Assembly: GCA_964468685.1 (NCBI GenBank)
Contig: CAYXUH010000001.1
Coordinates: 1-40,556 of the forward strand
DNA: 40,556 nucleotides
Reading direction: 5' to 3'
Source: UBA6078 sp964468685
GTDB taxonomy: Bacteria > Desulfobacterota > Syntrophia > Syntrophales > UBA2210
Every line of letters begins with the position of its first letter. Positions within the stretch are counted from its first letter, which is position 1. Made by a program: the position numbers and the translations under genes. The notes beneath the pieces are model-generated. The model was not told the DNA's origin and searched no databases. It saw only the letters and a list, made by a program, of their open reading frames with translations. Of the stretch, positions 7,438 to 15,494 are shown piece after piece.

Positions 7438-9840
7438 GTGAAAAAAACAAAATTGTTGAGAAGCCTGATACTCTTTCTTATCCTTTCCTCTGTATTCCTG
7501 AGCATGAGCTGTTCTTTGTTCGAAAACGACGAGGAGAAGGCTGAGAAGTATTACCAGTCAGGGCTGAAAGCCATAGAGGGGGGCGAAAGCGACGCCGCTA
7601 TGATCTATTTTAGGAATGCGGTGCAGAAAGCTCCCTACCATGCACGAGCCCACTACCAGCTCGGCTCTCTCTACATCGGATCGAACCAGCCGCATCTGGC
7701 GGAAGGCGAGCTGAAGCAGGCCATCAAGTTTAACCCCGACCTGAACGAGGCAAAAAGAACTCTGGCCCTCCTGTACTTCCGAAGTCGCGCCTATTCCCTG
7801 GCAATTCCACTCTACAATGAATTGATAGCGAGCGCAGGAGCGGACCTCGAAACCCTCCTCCTCCTGGGGACCGCGCTGATGAACACCGGGAACCTGGTCG
7901 ATGCGAGAGAGGTGCTGTCGGAGGCGGTAGCGACCTATCCCGACAATCCCAGCGCTAAAATAAATATGGCCCGTGTCCTCCTCCTGGAAAGGCAACCGGG
8001 GGAAGCACGAAAGATGATGGAGGCGGCGGCTGAGATCGACCCTAAAAATATATCACCCCGACTGTCCCTCGCCCAGTTTTACGAGGGGACACGGATGCGT
8101 GATCTGGCAGAGACCACCCTTCTTAACATCAAACGTGATTTTCCGGAAAAACCGATTCCTTACCTGGCCCTCGCGCGCTTTTATCTGCGCGGAAATCAAT
8201 TGAATGCCTCAGAGGCATCGCTGATGGAGGCCATAGAGAAAGGACTGAAAATCCCCGCATTGTTTCAGGCCCTGGCCATTGTTCAGCACAGACAGAAAAA
8301 CCATACGGCCGCCATCCAGAGCTTTAAAGATGCCATAGCAATATCCCCTGAGGATCAGAAAAGCGCAATCCTTCTGGCAGATTACTACGTCGTTTTGAAA
8401 CAGTATCCCCAGGCCATAGAAGTCTACGAAAAAATCATCGAGAAATGGCCGAAACTGCTGCCGGTGAAATCCAAAATTGCCGAACTCCTCCTGGCCGAAA
8501 GGAGCGATGATAAGGCCCTGAAACATATTGAAGAGATACTGAAAGAAAAGCCGGAATACGCCAAAGGCCATATCCTCCGTGGAATCTTATTCAAAAAGGA
8601 GGGTAAGGTCTCCGAGGCCCGGGAAGAGTTTTCCACGGCCCGCGTTCTGGACCCCAAATCGGCAGAGGGACACTACTATTACGGTCTGACTTTCCTCGAT
8701 AATCAGCAGTATGACATCTCTCTGTCGGAGGTCCTACAGGCCCTTGAAAAGGATCCCACCTCTCTGAGAATGCGCCTTACACTCTCTTACATCTACTTAA
8801 AGACAGGGAAATCGTCATTAGCACTGGAAGAACTTGGCAAGATCTTAAAGACACAGCCTGAAAATCACCAGGCCATGCTCCTCCGGGCGGTAGCCTATCT
8901 GCAATCCGGTCAGTATGAAAATGCCATATCCGACTACCGGTCTATCCTGAAGAAAAACCCCGATCTGCCGCTTATCCAATTTCAGCTGGCAGGGGCTTAC
9001 CGTATCCAGGGGAAACTGGACGAGGCGCTGAAGGGTTTTGGCGAAGTCCTCGAGACCCATCCCAACCCCGTGATGCCCCTTCGTGAAATGGCAAAAATCT
9101 ATGTTACGAAGAAACAATACGGGGAGGCCATAGAACTCTGTGATCAGTATCTCAAAAACCACCCAAAGGACCTTCAGGTATCCCTGATAAAGGCCACGGT
9201 TTTCGCAACCCAGAAGAAATATGAAACGGCCAAAGGGGTCCTATCGGATCTGATTGCCGAGAATCCTAAATCCGACCTTCCCCTGATGATGATGGCCACG
9301 GTATCCATGGCTCAGCAGGATCATGATACCGCACTCGAAATGTATAAGAGGGTCATAGCACTGAACCCACAGAATTTTCCGGCCTACATGAGAATGGCCT
9401 ATCTTTATCGAAATAGAGGGGATATCGCCAAGGCAATCGACTCCTATGAAAATCTTCTCAGGGTTAATGAATCGTACGGCCCGGCAGCGAATGACCTGGC
9501 TTATCTGTATGCCGACATGAACCAGAACCTGGAACGAGCCCTGACACTGGCCCTGAAAGCCAAAGAGCTCATACCCAAGAACGCAGATGTAGTCGATACA
9601 CTGGGGTGGGTCTATCTCAAAAGTGGTTCTGAACTTATGGCCAAGAATCAGTTTCTTGAGGCCATCGAACTCGCCCCCAAGCACCCCGTATTCCATTACC
9701 ATCTTGGATTGGCTTACTATCGTGAAGAGAATTTTTCAGAGGCCCGGGAGTCATTTAGGGAGGCCATCAAGCTGGGCCTTGGAGAGAAAGAGTCGGCCGA
9801 GGTAACGAGGATAATTGAGGGGATGGAGAAGAAGGGTTAA
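7438..9840 (+). CDS. prsT: TPR-repeat lipoprotein of PEP-CTERM system (PrsT-like)
   Basis: A protein of about 800 residues made almost entirely of tetratricopeptide repeats from about residue 30 to the end, for example AEKYYQSGLKAIEGGESDAA and GWVYLKSGSELMAKNQFLEA. A short basic hydrophobic N-terminus ends at Cys in LSMSC, a degenerate lipobox, so envelope anchoring is likely. TPR proteins of this length next to a PrsR-type regulator and a PEP-CTERM gene match the family known as the XrtA/PEP-CTERM system TPR protein PrsT, probably a scaffold in export or exopolysaccharide assembly. Start choice: GGAGG at 7423-7427 favours GTG at 7438 (GTG at 7432 or 7414 also possible). PrsK and exosortase genes are absent from the window. 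Confidence 0.8.
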   Translation: MKKTKLLRSLILFLILSSVFLSMSCSLFENDEEKAEKYYQSGLKAIEGGESDAAMIYFRNAVQKAPYHARAHYQLGSLYIGSNQPHLAEGELKQAIKFNPDLNEAKRTLALLYFRSRAYSLAIPLYNELIASAGADLETLLLLGTALMNTGNLVDAREVLSEAVATYPDNPSAKINMARVLLLERQPGEARKMMEAAAEIDPKNISPRLSLAQFYEGTRMRDLAETTLLNIKRDFPEKPIPYLALARFYLRGNQLNASEASLMEAIEKGLKIPALFQALAIVQHRQKNHTAAIQSFKDAIAISPEDQKSAILLADYYVVLKQYPQAIEVYEKIIEKWPKLLPVKSKIAELLLAERSDDKALKHIEEILKEKPEYAKGHILRGILFKKEGKVSEAREEFSTARVLDPKSAEGHYYYGLTFLDNQQYDISLSEVLQALEKDPTSLRMRLTLSYIYLKTGKSSLALEELGKILKTQPENHQAMLLRAVAYLQSGQYENAISDYRSILKKNPDLPLIQFQLAGAYRIQGKLDEALKGFGEVLETHPNPVMPLREMAKIYVTKKQYGEAIELCDQYLKNHPKDLQVSLIKATVFATQKKYETAKGVLSDLIAENPKSDLPLMMMATVSMAQQDHDTALEMYKRVIALNPQNFPAYMRMAYLYRNRGDIAKAIDSYENLLRVNESYGPAANDLAYLYADMNQNLERALTLALKAKELIPKNADVVDTLGWVYLKSGSELMAKNQFLEAIELAPKHPVFHYHLGLAYYREENFSEARESFREAIKLGLGEKESAEVTRIIEGMEKKG

Positions 9841-9915
9841 GACCAAAGGCGTTCACCATGGCATCACAAACGGATTGAACTACCTGTAATAAAAGATTGT
9901 TTTGTCTTACGGTAA

Positions 9916-9941
9916 CCGGGAAGAGATTGGATCTCTTCCGG
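9916..9941 (+). other. hairpin in the leader of the sigma-54 regulator gene
   Basis: AAGAGAT-TGG-ATCTCTT is a perfect 7-bp stem that extends outward to about 11 bp (GG/CC, then CC/GG past one bulged G). It ends 18 bases before the preferred GTG start at 9960 and has no following T-run, so it is not a terminator. It could be an operator dyad or an mRNA structure that affects translation. Confidence 0.4.
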
Positions 9942-9959
9942 AACAGGATACCAGTACAT

Positions 9960-11324
9960 GTGAGCAGACTTTTTATCGCGGAAACAGACAGGGACTGGGA
10001 GGAGTTTCTCCTTGACGCCCTTGGCACATCTCACGAAATACACTTCTGGACCGCCGGGAAGGATATCTTTAACGAATTAAAATTACATCACTGCGATGTA
10101 ATTATCCTTGATCTGCAGATACAGGAGACGGATCCCTTCGATCTGCTCCGCTGGATCAAGACAACACTGCCCCATGCACCCGTGATTATAACAAGCCCGA
10201 CGGAAAAGGCCTCGCTTGTGGTACGGACGATCAAAGAAGGGGCCTTTGATTTCATCACGAAGCCATTTTCAGCGGTCAAGATACAGCACATCGTTGGACA
10301 GGCGCTTGAAAAAGCGAGCCTCAAAAATGAGATCGATTACCTGCGGCATGAGCAGGATGTCATCTATGATTTCGACAGAATCATCGCATTCAGCCCAATC
10401 ATGAAAGAGATCATCAAGACCCTCAAGAAGTTCGCGAAGACGGATTCGACCATCCTGATGACGGGTGACACGGGCACGGGAAAAAGTTTTCTGGCGGGAA
10501 CGATCCATTTTAACAGCCACAGGCAAAGCAGACCCTTCGTGACCATCAACTGCGCGAATATTCCGGAGACCCTCCTTGAGAGCGAGCTATTCGGCCATGA
10601 GAAGGGGGCCTTCACCGGCGCGGACAAGTTGCGGATTGGAAGATTCGAGCAGGCACGCGGGGGCACCCTGTTTCTTGACGAAATCGGTGAGATCAGCATG
10701 TCTCTCCAGGCCAAGTTGCTCAGGGTCCTGGATGAAAAGTCCTTTGAACGGGTGGGGGGAAACCAGACTATTCGGTCCGATGTTCGTGTTATTGCCGCCA
10801 CGAACAGGAACCTCGAGCAGCAGATGGTCGAAGGCAACTTCAGGGAAGACCTCTATTACAGGATCAACATCCTGTCGGTAAAGCTCCCCCCCCTTCGTGA
10901 ACGGAAAGAGTGTATCGGTCCCCTGGCATCGTTGCTTCTTGAAAAAGCATGTACCACATTGAAGAAAAAAATTGCCGCATTTTCTCCCTCAAGCATTGAG
11001 TGGATTAAGGCATATGACTGGCCGGGGAATATCCGACAGCTTGCCAACACCATCGAAAGGGCGGTAATCCTGGAAGAGGGTCCGATAATCCACAAAGAAA
11101 ACGTTTTCATGTCGGAGGTGGGCAGGGCACCACAGGCCCCGTCAGCCGGTGACTCTCCGAGACCTTTGGAAACAGGAGAAACGAAGCTCATCCTGGAAAC
11201 GCTGCAAAAGACCTTATGGATTCAAAAAGATGCGGCGAGGCTGCTCGGGATCAGTCCCCGCGCTCTGAATTATAAAATCAAAAAATTTGGGATTACCCAC
11301 CCCGGCTGGCTGAAAAACAGGTAA
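9960..11324 (+). CDS. prsR: sigma-54-dependent response regulator (PrsR-like)
   Basis: About 454 residues: receiver domain (1-115, acceptor D51 in VIILDLQIQ), AAA+ sigma-54 interaction domain (about 135-370) and Fis-type HTH at the C-terminus (about 415-450, QKDAARLLGISPRALNYKIK). The Walker A GDTGTGKS begins at G169, GAFTGA at 216-221 is intact, and Walker B is GGTLFLDEIGE, so it should activate sigma-54 RNA polymerase. The layout and neighbourhood match the PEP-CTERM-box regulator PrsR. Its probable target, a PEP-CTERM gene, follows convergently and carries a -24/-12 promoter. GTG 9960 is preferred over TTG 9897 because the receiver fold starts right after it and a weak AGGA precedes it. 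The cognate kinase PrsK is not seen. Confidence 0.88.
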   Translation: MSRLFIAETDRDWEEFLLDALGTSHEIHFWTAGKDIFNELKLHHCDVIILDLQIQETDPFDLLRWIKTTLPHAPVIITSPTEKASLVVRTIKEGAFDFITKPFSAVKIQHIVGQALEKASLKNEIDYLRHEQDVIYDFDRIIAFSPIMKEIIKTLKKFAKTDSTILMTGDTGTGKSFLAGTIHFNSHRQSRPFVTINCANIPETLLESELFGHEKGAFTGADKLRIGRFEQARGGTLFLDEIGEISMSLQAKLLRVLDEKSFERVGGNQTIRSDVRVIAATNRNLEQQMVEGNFREDLYYRINILSVKLPPLRERKECIGPLASLLLEKACTTLKKKIAAFSPSSIEWIKAYDWPGNIRQLANTIERAVILEEGPIIHKENVFMSEVGRAPQAPSAGDSPRPLETGETKLILETLQKTLWIQKDAARLLGISPRALNYKIKKFGITHPGWLKNR

Positions 11325-11392
11325 TTCCTCTCTGATCTCCCGAATGGGGACAAGCCACCCTGGATATGCCCGTCCCCTCTCACGACCGGTCT

Positions 11393-12058
11393 TTAACGCT
11401 TCCTCAGCCCCCTCTTACCCCCCACTCCTGCAAGGCCGACCAGACCGAAGCCGAGGAGGAGCATGGTGGAAGGTTCGGGCACGGGGGGTGAACCGGTAGC
11501 GGTATCGGGTACCAATGCCCATCCGCCTGCGTTACCGTTGCCAATCGCCGCAAAGGGGTCACTCCCAAACTGCGTGTTATACGCGAAGAGGTTCGTCTTA
11601 ACGCCATCTATTTTTTCGACGCCGCTCTTTGCGTAAAAGTCACCCCACATGGGACGTCTATCCGTTACAATGGTAATGGACGTGGATGTGGTATCAACAT
11701 CAAGATCCCATTTCAAACCAAAGATCGAACCGGGGATACCAGGATTGCTATTGCCATTGCTGCTGCTATACGTACCAAGCTCATACTCTTCGGTCGTTCC
11801 CTCATAGATATTGCTGTCGTCAAAGGTGCTCGACACCTCGAAGATCATATGACTGATATCCTTGGCTGGCACCATAAAGGTGTAATCGTAGGTCCAGAGA
11901 TCACTACTGTCGACACTGACATCCCAGTTCAGGGTCGCGGTGCTCCAGCTCCCTGTCCCGGACAAGGTGGCGGGTCCCTCAAGGCTTCCCGTGTATGTTG
12001 CCCAGCTGTTGGTGGCGACAAGCAATGATACAATGATTCCAATAAGTAATTTCTTCAT
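11393..12058 (-). CDS. PEP-CTERM sorting domain protein
   Basis: A 221-residue secreted protein. The signal peptide is residues 1-20 (MKKLLIGIIVSLLVATNSWA). The mature part is rich in Ser, Thr and Gly and of low similarity to anything I know. The C-terminal sorting signal is complete: PEP at 194-196 (VPEPSTMLLLGFGLVGLAG), a transmembrane stretch of about 15 residues and the basic tail KRGLRKR. Such signals are cleaved by exosortases (EpsH/XrtA type), usually in bacteria that make exopolysaccharide. The ATG is preceded by AAAGGGA. A sigma-54 promoter lies 76 bases upstream (12134-12149), which links it to the regulator gene next door. The function of the mature domain is unknown. Confidence 0.9.
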   Translation of the reverse strand: MKKLLIGIIVSLLVATNSWATYTGSLEGPATLSGTGSWSTATLNWDVSVDSSDLWTYDYTFMVPAKDISHMIFEVSSTFDDSNIYEGTTEEYELGTYSSSNGNSNPGIPGSIFGLKWDLDVDTTSTSITIVTDRRPMWGDFYAKSGVEKIDGVKTNLFAYNTQFGSDPFAAIGNGNAGGWALVPDTATGSPPVPEPSTMLLLGFGLVGLAGVGGKRGLRKR

Positions 12059-12101
12059 GTTCCCTTTCGTTCTCCCTCTCGCATGAGTCCGGTGGCATCA
12101 G

Positions 12102-12237
12102 GTTGTTTTACAAACGTACCCACCTTGGGAAAGGGCAAGAAGCAGGCCATGGGAGAACAGGGTGAGGCATCCACAGAGAGACCACGGCAAAGCGCATGCA
12201 AAGTGATACAAACGTTTAGTTGTTTTAACTTGTTAAA
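12102..12237. promoter_or_regulatory. candidate activator boxes around the PEP-CTERM promoter
   Basis: The words GTTGTTTTA and TACAAACGT each occur twice: at 12102-12110 and 12109-12117, and again at 12219-12227 and 12207-12215 in swapped order. The upstream cluster also has the perfect dyad TTTAACTTGTTAAA (12224-12237) and the palindrome AAACGTTT (12210-12217). The upstream cluster lies roughly 60-90 bases before the -24 element, the usual distance of a sigma-54 enhancer. I infer that these are PrsR-type binding sites (a PEP-CTERM box); I cannot compare with a published consensus. Confidence 0.4.
12134..12149 (-). promoter_or_regulatory. sigma-54 (-24/-12) promoter of the PEP-CTERM gene
   Basis: On the minus strand TGGCCTGCTTCTTGCC matches the sigma-54 consensus TGGCAC-N5-TTGC with the invariant GG and GC exactly 10 bases apart. 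The start of transcription would be near 12122, leaving a leader of about 65 bases before the ATG at 12058. The adjacent gene encodes a sigma-54 activator with GAFTGA. Confidence 0.7.
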
Positions 12238-12321
12238 GGCCACATGAGACATTCGGGATGGCGGAGAAAGCCCCCCTGCAGACCGCAAAAAATGGGAACC
12301 CTCCCCCCAAAATAGAGTCAG

Positions 12322-12361
12322 ATTACGTGAAATTATGTAATTTGAATTACAATTACGTAAT
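12322..12361. promoter_or_regulatory. ATTAC/GTAAT half-site cluster upstream of the hydantoinase operon
   Basis: Five copies of ATTAC or its complement GTAAT lie in 40 bases: 12322-12326, 12337-12341, 12346-12350, 12352-12356 and 12357-12361. They build the perfect dyads GTAATTTGAATTAC (12337-12350) and ATTACGTAAT (12352-12361). This is typical of a multi-site operator for a dimeric repressor or activator. It sits 140 bases before the hydantoinase-like gene; the regulator is not in the window. Confidence 0.5.
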
Positions 12362-12500
12362 AAGGAGATCGATCACAACCCCGGGGATTCCAATCGCCTT
12401 CACGGCAGATCTGCCTTAAAAACAACGGCAAAAATGATCAATTGACTGGTGTAGGTCCGTGTGATAGGCAACTCTGGTAGAAAGGACCCGGGGAGAGATT

Positions 12501-14186
12501 ATGATTATAGGGATTGATGTTGGAGGAACACACACCGATGCTGTTCTGTTGGACACACTCCGGATCAAAAAGAAGGCAAAGGTCGTAACGAACCCGGAAA
12601 ATCTGATAGAGTCGCTCACCGCGGTCACAGAGAAGATCTTCAGCGGCGAGGACCCCGGCGACATCGAGAGAATCGTCCTCAGCACCACCATATCAACCAA
12701 CGCCATTGTCCAGGGCAAGACCGACCGGGTCGGAATGATCCTGGCCGGTGGTCCCGGTCTTCCTCCCGAGATGCTCAGGATCGGCGAAGATACCCACGTT
12801 ATATCCGGCTATGTCAATCACCGGGGGATCAGAGTCACCGGAACGGACAGCGGCGAGGTCACCCGCATCGCGGATATCTTTGAAAGGGAGAATATCGGGC
12901 ATGTGGGGGTGGTCGGGAAATTTTCGACGCGCAATCCCGGCCTCGAAACAGAGATAGGAGACACCATTAACGGCAGATTCAGGCACATATCCTTCGGCCA
13001 TCTCATGTCGGGGAACTTGAATTTTCCGAGACGGATAGCGACGACCTATCTCAACGCTTCGATATGGGACACATACAGCGTCTTCGTCAACACTGTTATG
13101 GAGTACGTAGGCCGCATGCGAATAACCGCTCCTGTTTACATACTGAAAGCGGACGGCGGTACCTCCATGATCAGTCAGTCCGTCGGATATCCCGTCGGAT
13201 CGATCCTCTCCGGCCCCGCCGCCAGCATCATGGGCATCCTGAGCCTGAAAGACAGCCGTGAGGATGCTATCTCCCTCGATATAGGCGGAACAACCACGGA
13301 CATAGCCATCTTCGCCGACGGAGTCCCGCTCCTTGAGCCCTTGGGCGTGACCATAGGGGGCCATAAGACGCTCATCAGGGGACTGTTGACCCGCTCCATC
13401 GGGGTCGGAGGCGACAGCAGGGTCACATATGAAGACGGACAGATCACCATCGGCCCCGAGCGGGACGGACCGGCCGTGGCCTTCGGAGGCCCATCCCCCA
13501 CGCCGACTGACTCCATGATAGCCCTCGGCCTTACGGATATCGGTGACAGGGGAAAGGCCATCAAGGCTATCCAGGAGATAGCCGATCGCGCAAACCATCC
13601 CCTTGATGAAATGGCGCAGGAGATATTCGACCTCACCTGCCGCACGATACTCTCCGCGGTCCGGGAGATGATCAGTGAGATCAACAACAAACCGGTCTAT
13701 ACCGTTCATGAAATCTTCGAAGGGAAGAGAATCTCCCCCACGGTGGTCTATATCGTCGGCGGACCGGCCGGACCGATGGCACCGTATATAGAAAAGATGC
13801 TGGGGATCTCTTCATGTGTACCGGAACACGCCGAGGTCGCCAACGCGATCGGCGCCGCCCTGGCTCGGACTACAACCGAGGTGACCCTCCTGGCCGACAC
13901 GGAAAAGGGAGAAGTAACCATCGCGGAGGAGGGCATACAGGCCCCGATTCCTCGGGGATTCACCCATCAGGACGCGATGGATATGTGCGAAGGGACCCTG
14001 CGTAAAAGGGCGCTGAGGATGGGGGCGCAGGAAGGCGACCTCGACATGGAGATCATCGAAGACCAGACCTTCAACATGGTCAGGGGAATGGGGTCCACGG
14101 CCGGCAAGAACATACGGATCAAGGCCCAGGTAAAACCGGGTTTGATTGCGGGTTTCAGACAGGAGGTGTCCGATGTCAAACAGTAG
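12501..14186 (+). CDS. hydantoinase/oxoprolinase family protein (HyuA-like)
   Basis: A 561-residue member of the ASKHA-fold hydantoinase A/oxoprolinase family. The N-terminal phosphate-binding motif GIDVGGTHTDAVL is followed by the family motif STTISTNAIVQGK, and the second ATP-binding block is ISLDIGGTTTDIAIF, with a glycine-rich GGPAGPMAPY later. Relatives are ATP-dependent hydantoinases, 5-oxoprolinases and acetone carboxylase beta subunits. It is shorter than typical HyuA (about 680-700 residues), and no HyuB gene is present, so the classic N-methylhydantoinase assignment is doubtful. The SD GGGAGAG lies just before the ATG. It overlaps the next gene by 14 bases, suggesting coupled translation. 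The substrate is unknown. Confidence 0.85.
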   Translation: MIIGIDVGGTHTDAVLLDTLRIKKKAKVVTNPENLIESLTAVTEKIFSGEDPGDIERIVLSTTISTNAIVQGKTDRVGMILAGGPGLPPEMLRIGEDTHVISGYVNHRGIRVTGTDSGEVTRIADIFERENIGHVGVVGKFSTRNPGLETEIGDTINGRFRHISFGHLMSGNLNFPRRIATTYLNASIWDTYSVFVNTVMEYVGRMRITAPVYILKADGGTSMISQSVGYPVGSILSGPAASIMGILSLKDSREDAISLDIGGTTTDIAIFADGVPLLEPLGVTIGGHKTLIRGLLTRSIGVGGDSRVTYEDGQITIGPERDGPAVAFGGPSPTPTDSMIALGLTDIGDRGKAIKAIQEIADRANHPLDEMAQEIFDLTCRTILSAVREMISEINNKPVYTVHEIFEGKRISPTVVYIVGGPAGPMAPYIEKMLGISSCVPEHAEVANAIGAALARTTTEVTLLADTEKGEVTIAEEGIQAPIPRGFTHQDAMDMCEGTLRKRALRMGAQEGDLDMEIIEDQTFNMVRGMGSTAGKNIRIKAQVKPGLIAGFRQEVSDVKQ

Positions 14187-15483
14187 GAAAAGGACCGGCC
14201 TGATATTCTTTCCCGCCTTTGACTGGGCGATATCGCCGACCCATCCCGAGAGGGAGGAACGGCTTCTCTACACCCAGGACCAGGTATTCGAAGAGGGTCT
14301 CCTCGATCTGGACAATATTACAGAATTCAAGCCTGGGCTTGCCACCGCCGAGGATATAGATCGAATTCATATCTGTGTCCCGGACGCCCATAGCGTCATT
14401 ACCCAGTCCCACCTGATATCGGCGGGGGGGGCCATAACAGCCGCCGAAAAAGTAATGCAGAAAGAGGTCGACAACGCCTTCGCGCTGGTGCGCCCCCCCG
14501 GACACCACGCCATGCGGATCGTCCATGGCGCCAGGGGATTCTGCAACATAAACATCGAGGCGATCATGGTCGAATACATACGCCACACATACGGCCACAA
14601 GAGGATCGCCATAGTCGATACCGACTGCCACCATGGCGACGGATCTCAGGATATATTCTGGCATGATCCTGACACCCTGTTTATATCGATACATCAGGAC
14701 GGGAAGACGCTCTATCCCGGCTCCGGTTTCACCGATGAATTCGGGGGGCCAAACGCCCTGGGATACACAATCAACGTTCCGCTCCCCCCCAACACCTCGG
14801 ATGAGGGTTTTCTCTTTGCCCTGGACAACCTGATCCTCCCCATACTGGACGAATTCAAACCGGATCTGATCATCAATTCGGCTGGGCAAGATAACCACTA
14901 CAGCGATCCGATCACCAACATGTCTTTTTCCGCGCAGGGATACGCCCTCCTGAATGACAGGCTGTCCCCCGATATCGCCGTTCTTGAGGGAGGATACTCC
15001 ATAGAAAGCGCGCTGCCCTACGTCAATGTGGGGATCATACTCGCCATGGCCGGGATCGATTACAGCCACGTCACCGAACCCGATTATAACCCCGAAACCA
15101 TCAGGCAGAGCCAGCAGACGAGCCGCTATATCGAGCAGAAGGTTGCGGCCATCTACGACCTGTGGAAGGGTCGCGCGTCCCGGAGGGCTGACCTGGTAAA
15201 GGGCCGAGACCACCTGCACCGCAGCCGGGACATATTCTACGACACCGATATGATAAGCGAACACCAGGAGGAGACCGTCCGCATATGCGACGAATGCGGG
15301 GGTCTGATCACCATCGCCTCCGATGCAAGTCCCGGGAGCCGAATCTTCGCGGTCATCGTACCGGGACGGGGCTGCCCCGCGTGCAGAAAAGAGGGGGAGG
15401 AGATCTTCGAAAGGACCGTCAAAGGTCCCTATCAGTATATATACTTTCAGGACAGGGACAGGGATATATTCCTGGTGAAATAA
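14173..15483 (+). CDS. histone deacetylase-fold amidohydrolase with C-terminal zinc ribbon
   Basis: A 436-residue protein. Residues about 8-310 form a class II HDAC/acetylpolyamine amidohydrolase domain: RPPGHHAM with H111-H112, DTDCHHGDG with probable Zn ligands D151 and H153, GQDNHYSDP with D240, and LEGGYSIE with the catalytic-type Tyr. It should hydrolyse an acyl-amide bond. The C-terminus adds two CxxC knuckles, C372/C375 (CDECGG) and C401/C404 (CPAC), a zinc ribbon not usual in this family. ATG 14173 is chosen because AGGAGG (14161-14166) precedes it by 6 bases. It sits between a HyuA-like and a CMD-like gene, suggesting a small-molecule amide pathway rather than protein deacetylation. 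Confidence 0.88.
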   Translation: MSNSRKRTGLIFFPAFDWAISPTHPEREERLLYTQDQVFEEGLLDLDNITEFKPGLATAEDIDRIHICVPDAHSVITQSHLISAGGAITAAEKVMQKEVDNAFALVRPPGHHAMRIVHGARGFCNINIEAIMVEYIRHTYGHKRIAIVDTDCHHGDGSQDIFWHDPDTLFISIHQDGKTLYPGSGFTDEFGGPNALGYTINVPLPPNTSDEGFLFALDNLILPILDEFKPDLIINSAGQDNHYSDPITNMSFSAQGYALLNDRLSPDIAVLEGGYSIESALPYVNVGIILAMAGIDYSHVTEPDYNPETIRQSQQTSRYIEQKVAAIYDLWKGRASRRADLVKGRDHLHRSRDIFYDTDMISEHQEETVRICDECGGLITIASDASPGSRIFAVIVPGRGCPACRKEGEEIFERTVKGPYQYIYFQDRDRDIFLVK

Positions 15484-15494
15484 GGAGAGGCATT

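Larger units (their letters stand above)
12059..12500. other. 442-base divergent regulatory region without a gene
   Basis: This stretch lies between the PEP-CTERM gene (minus) and the hydantoinase-like gene (plus). It holds the sigma-54 promoter and repeats described separately, a half-site cluster at 12322-12361, and a weak rightward promoter candidate with TTGACT near 12442-12447. I see no credible ORF. Confidence 0.6.

Noticed and set aside
11325..11392. Terminator hairpin GGGGAC...GTCCCC between the convergent regulator and PEP-CTERM genes
   Set aside because: Six base pairs with a loop of over 20 bases and no T-run on either strand.
12693..13709. Long antisense ORF opposite the hydantoinase-like gene
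   Set aside because: It is a shadow of strong codon bias on the plus strand; no SD, no recognisable domain. The same holds for 14176-15264 minus, 33641-34642 minus and 4095-4835 plus.
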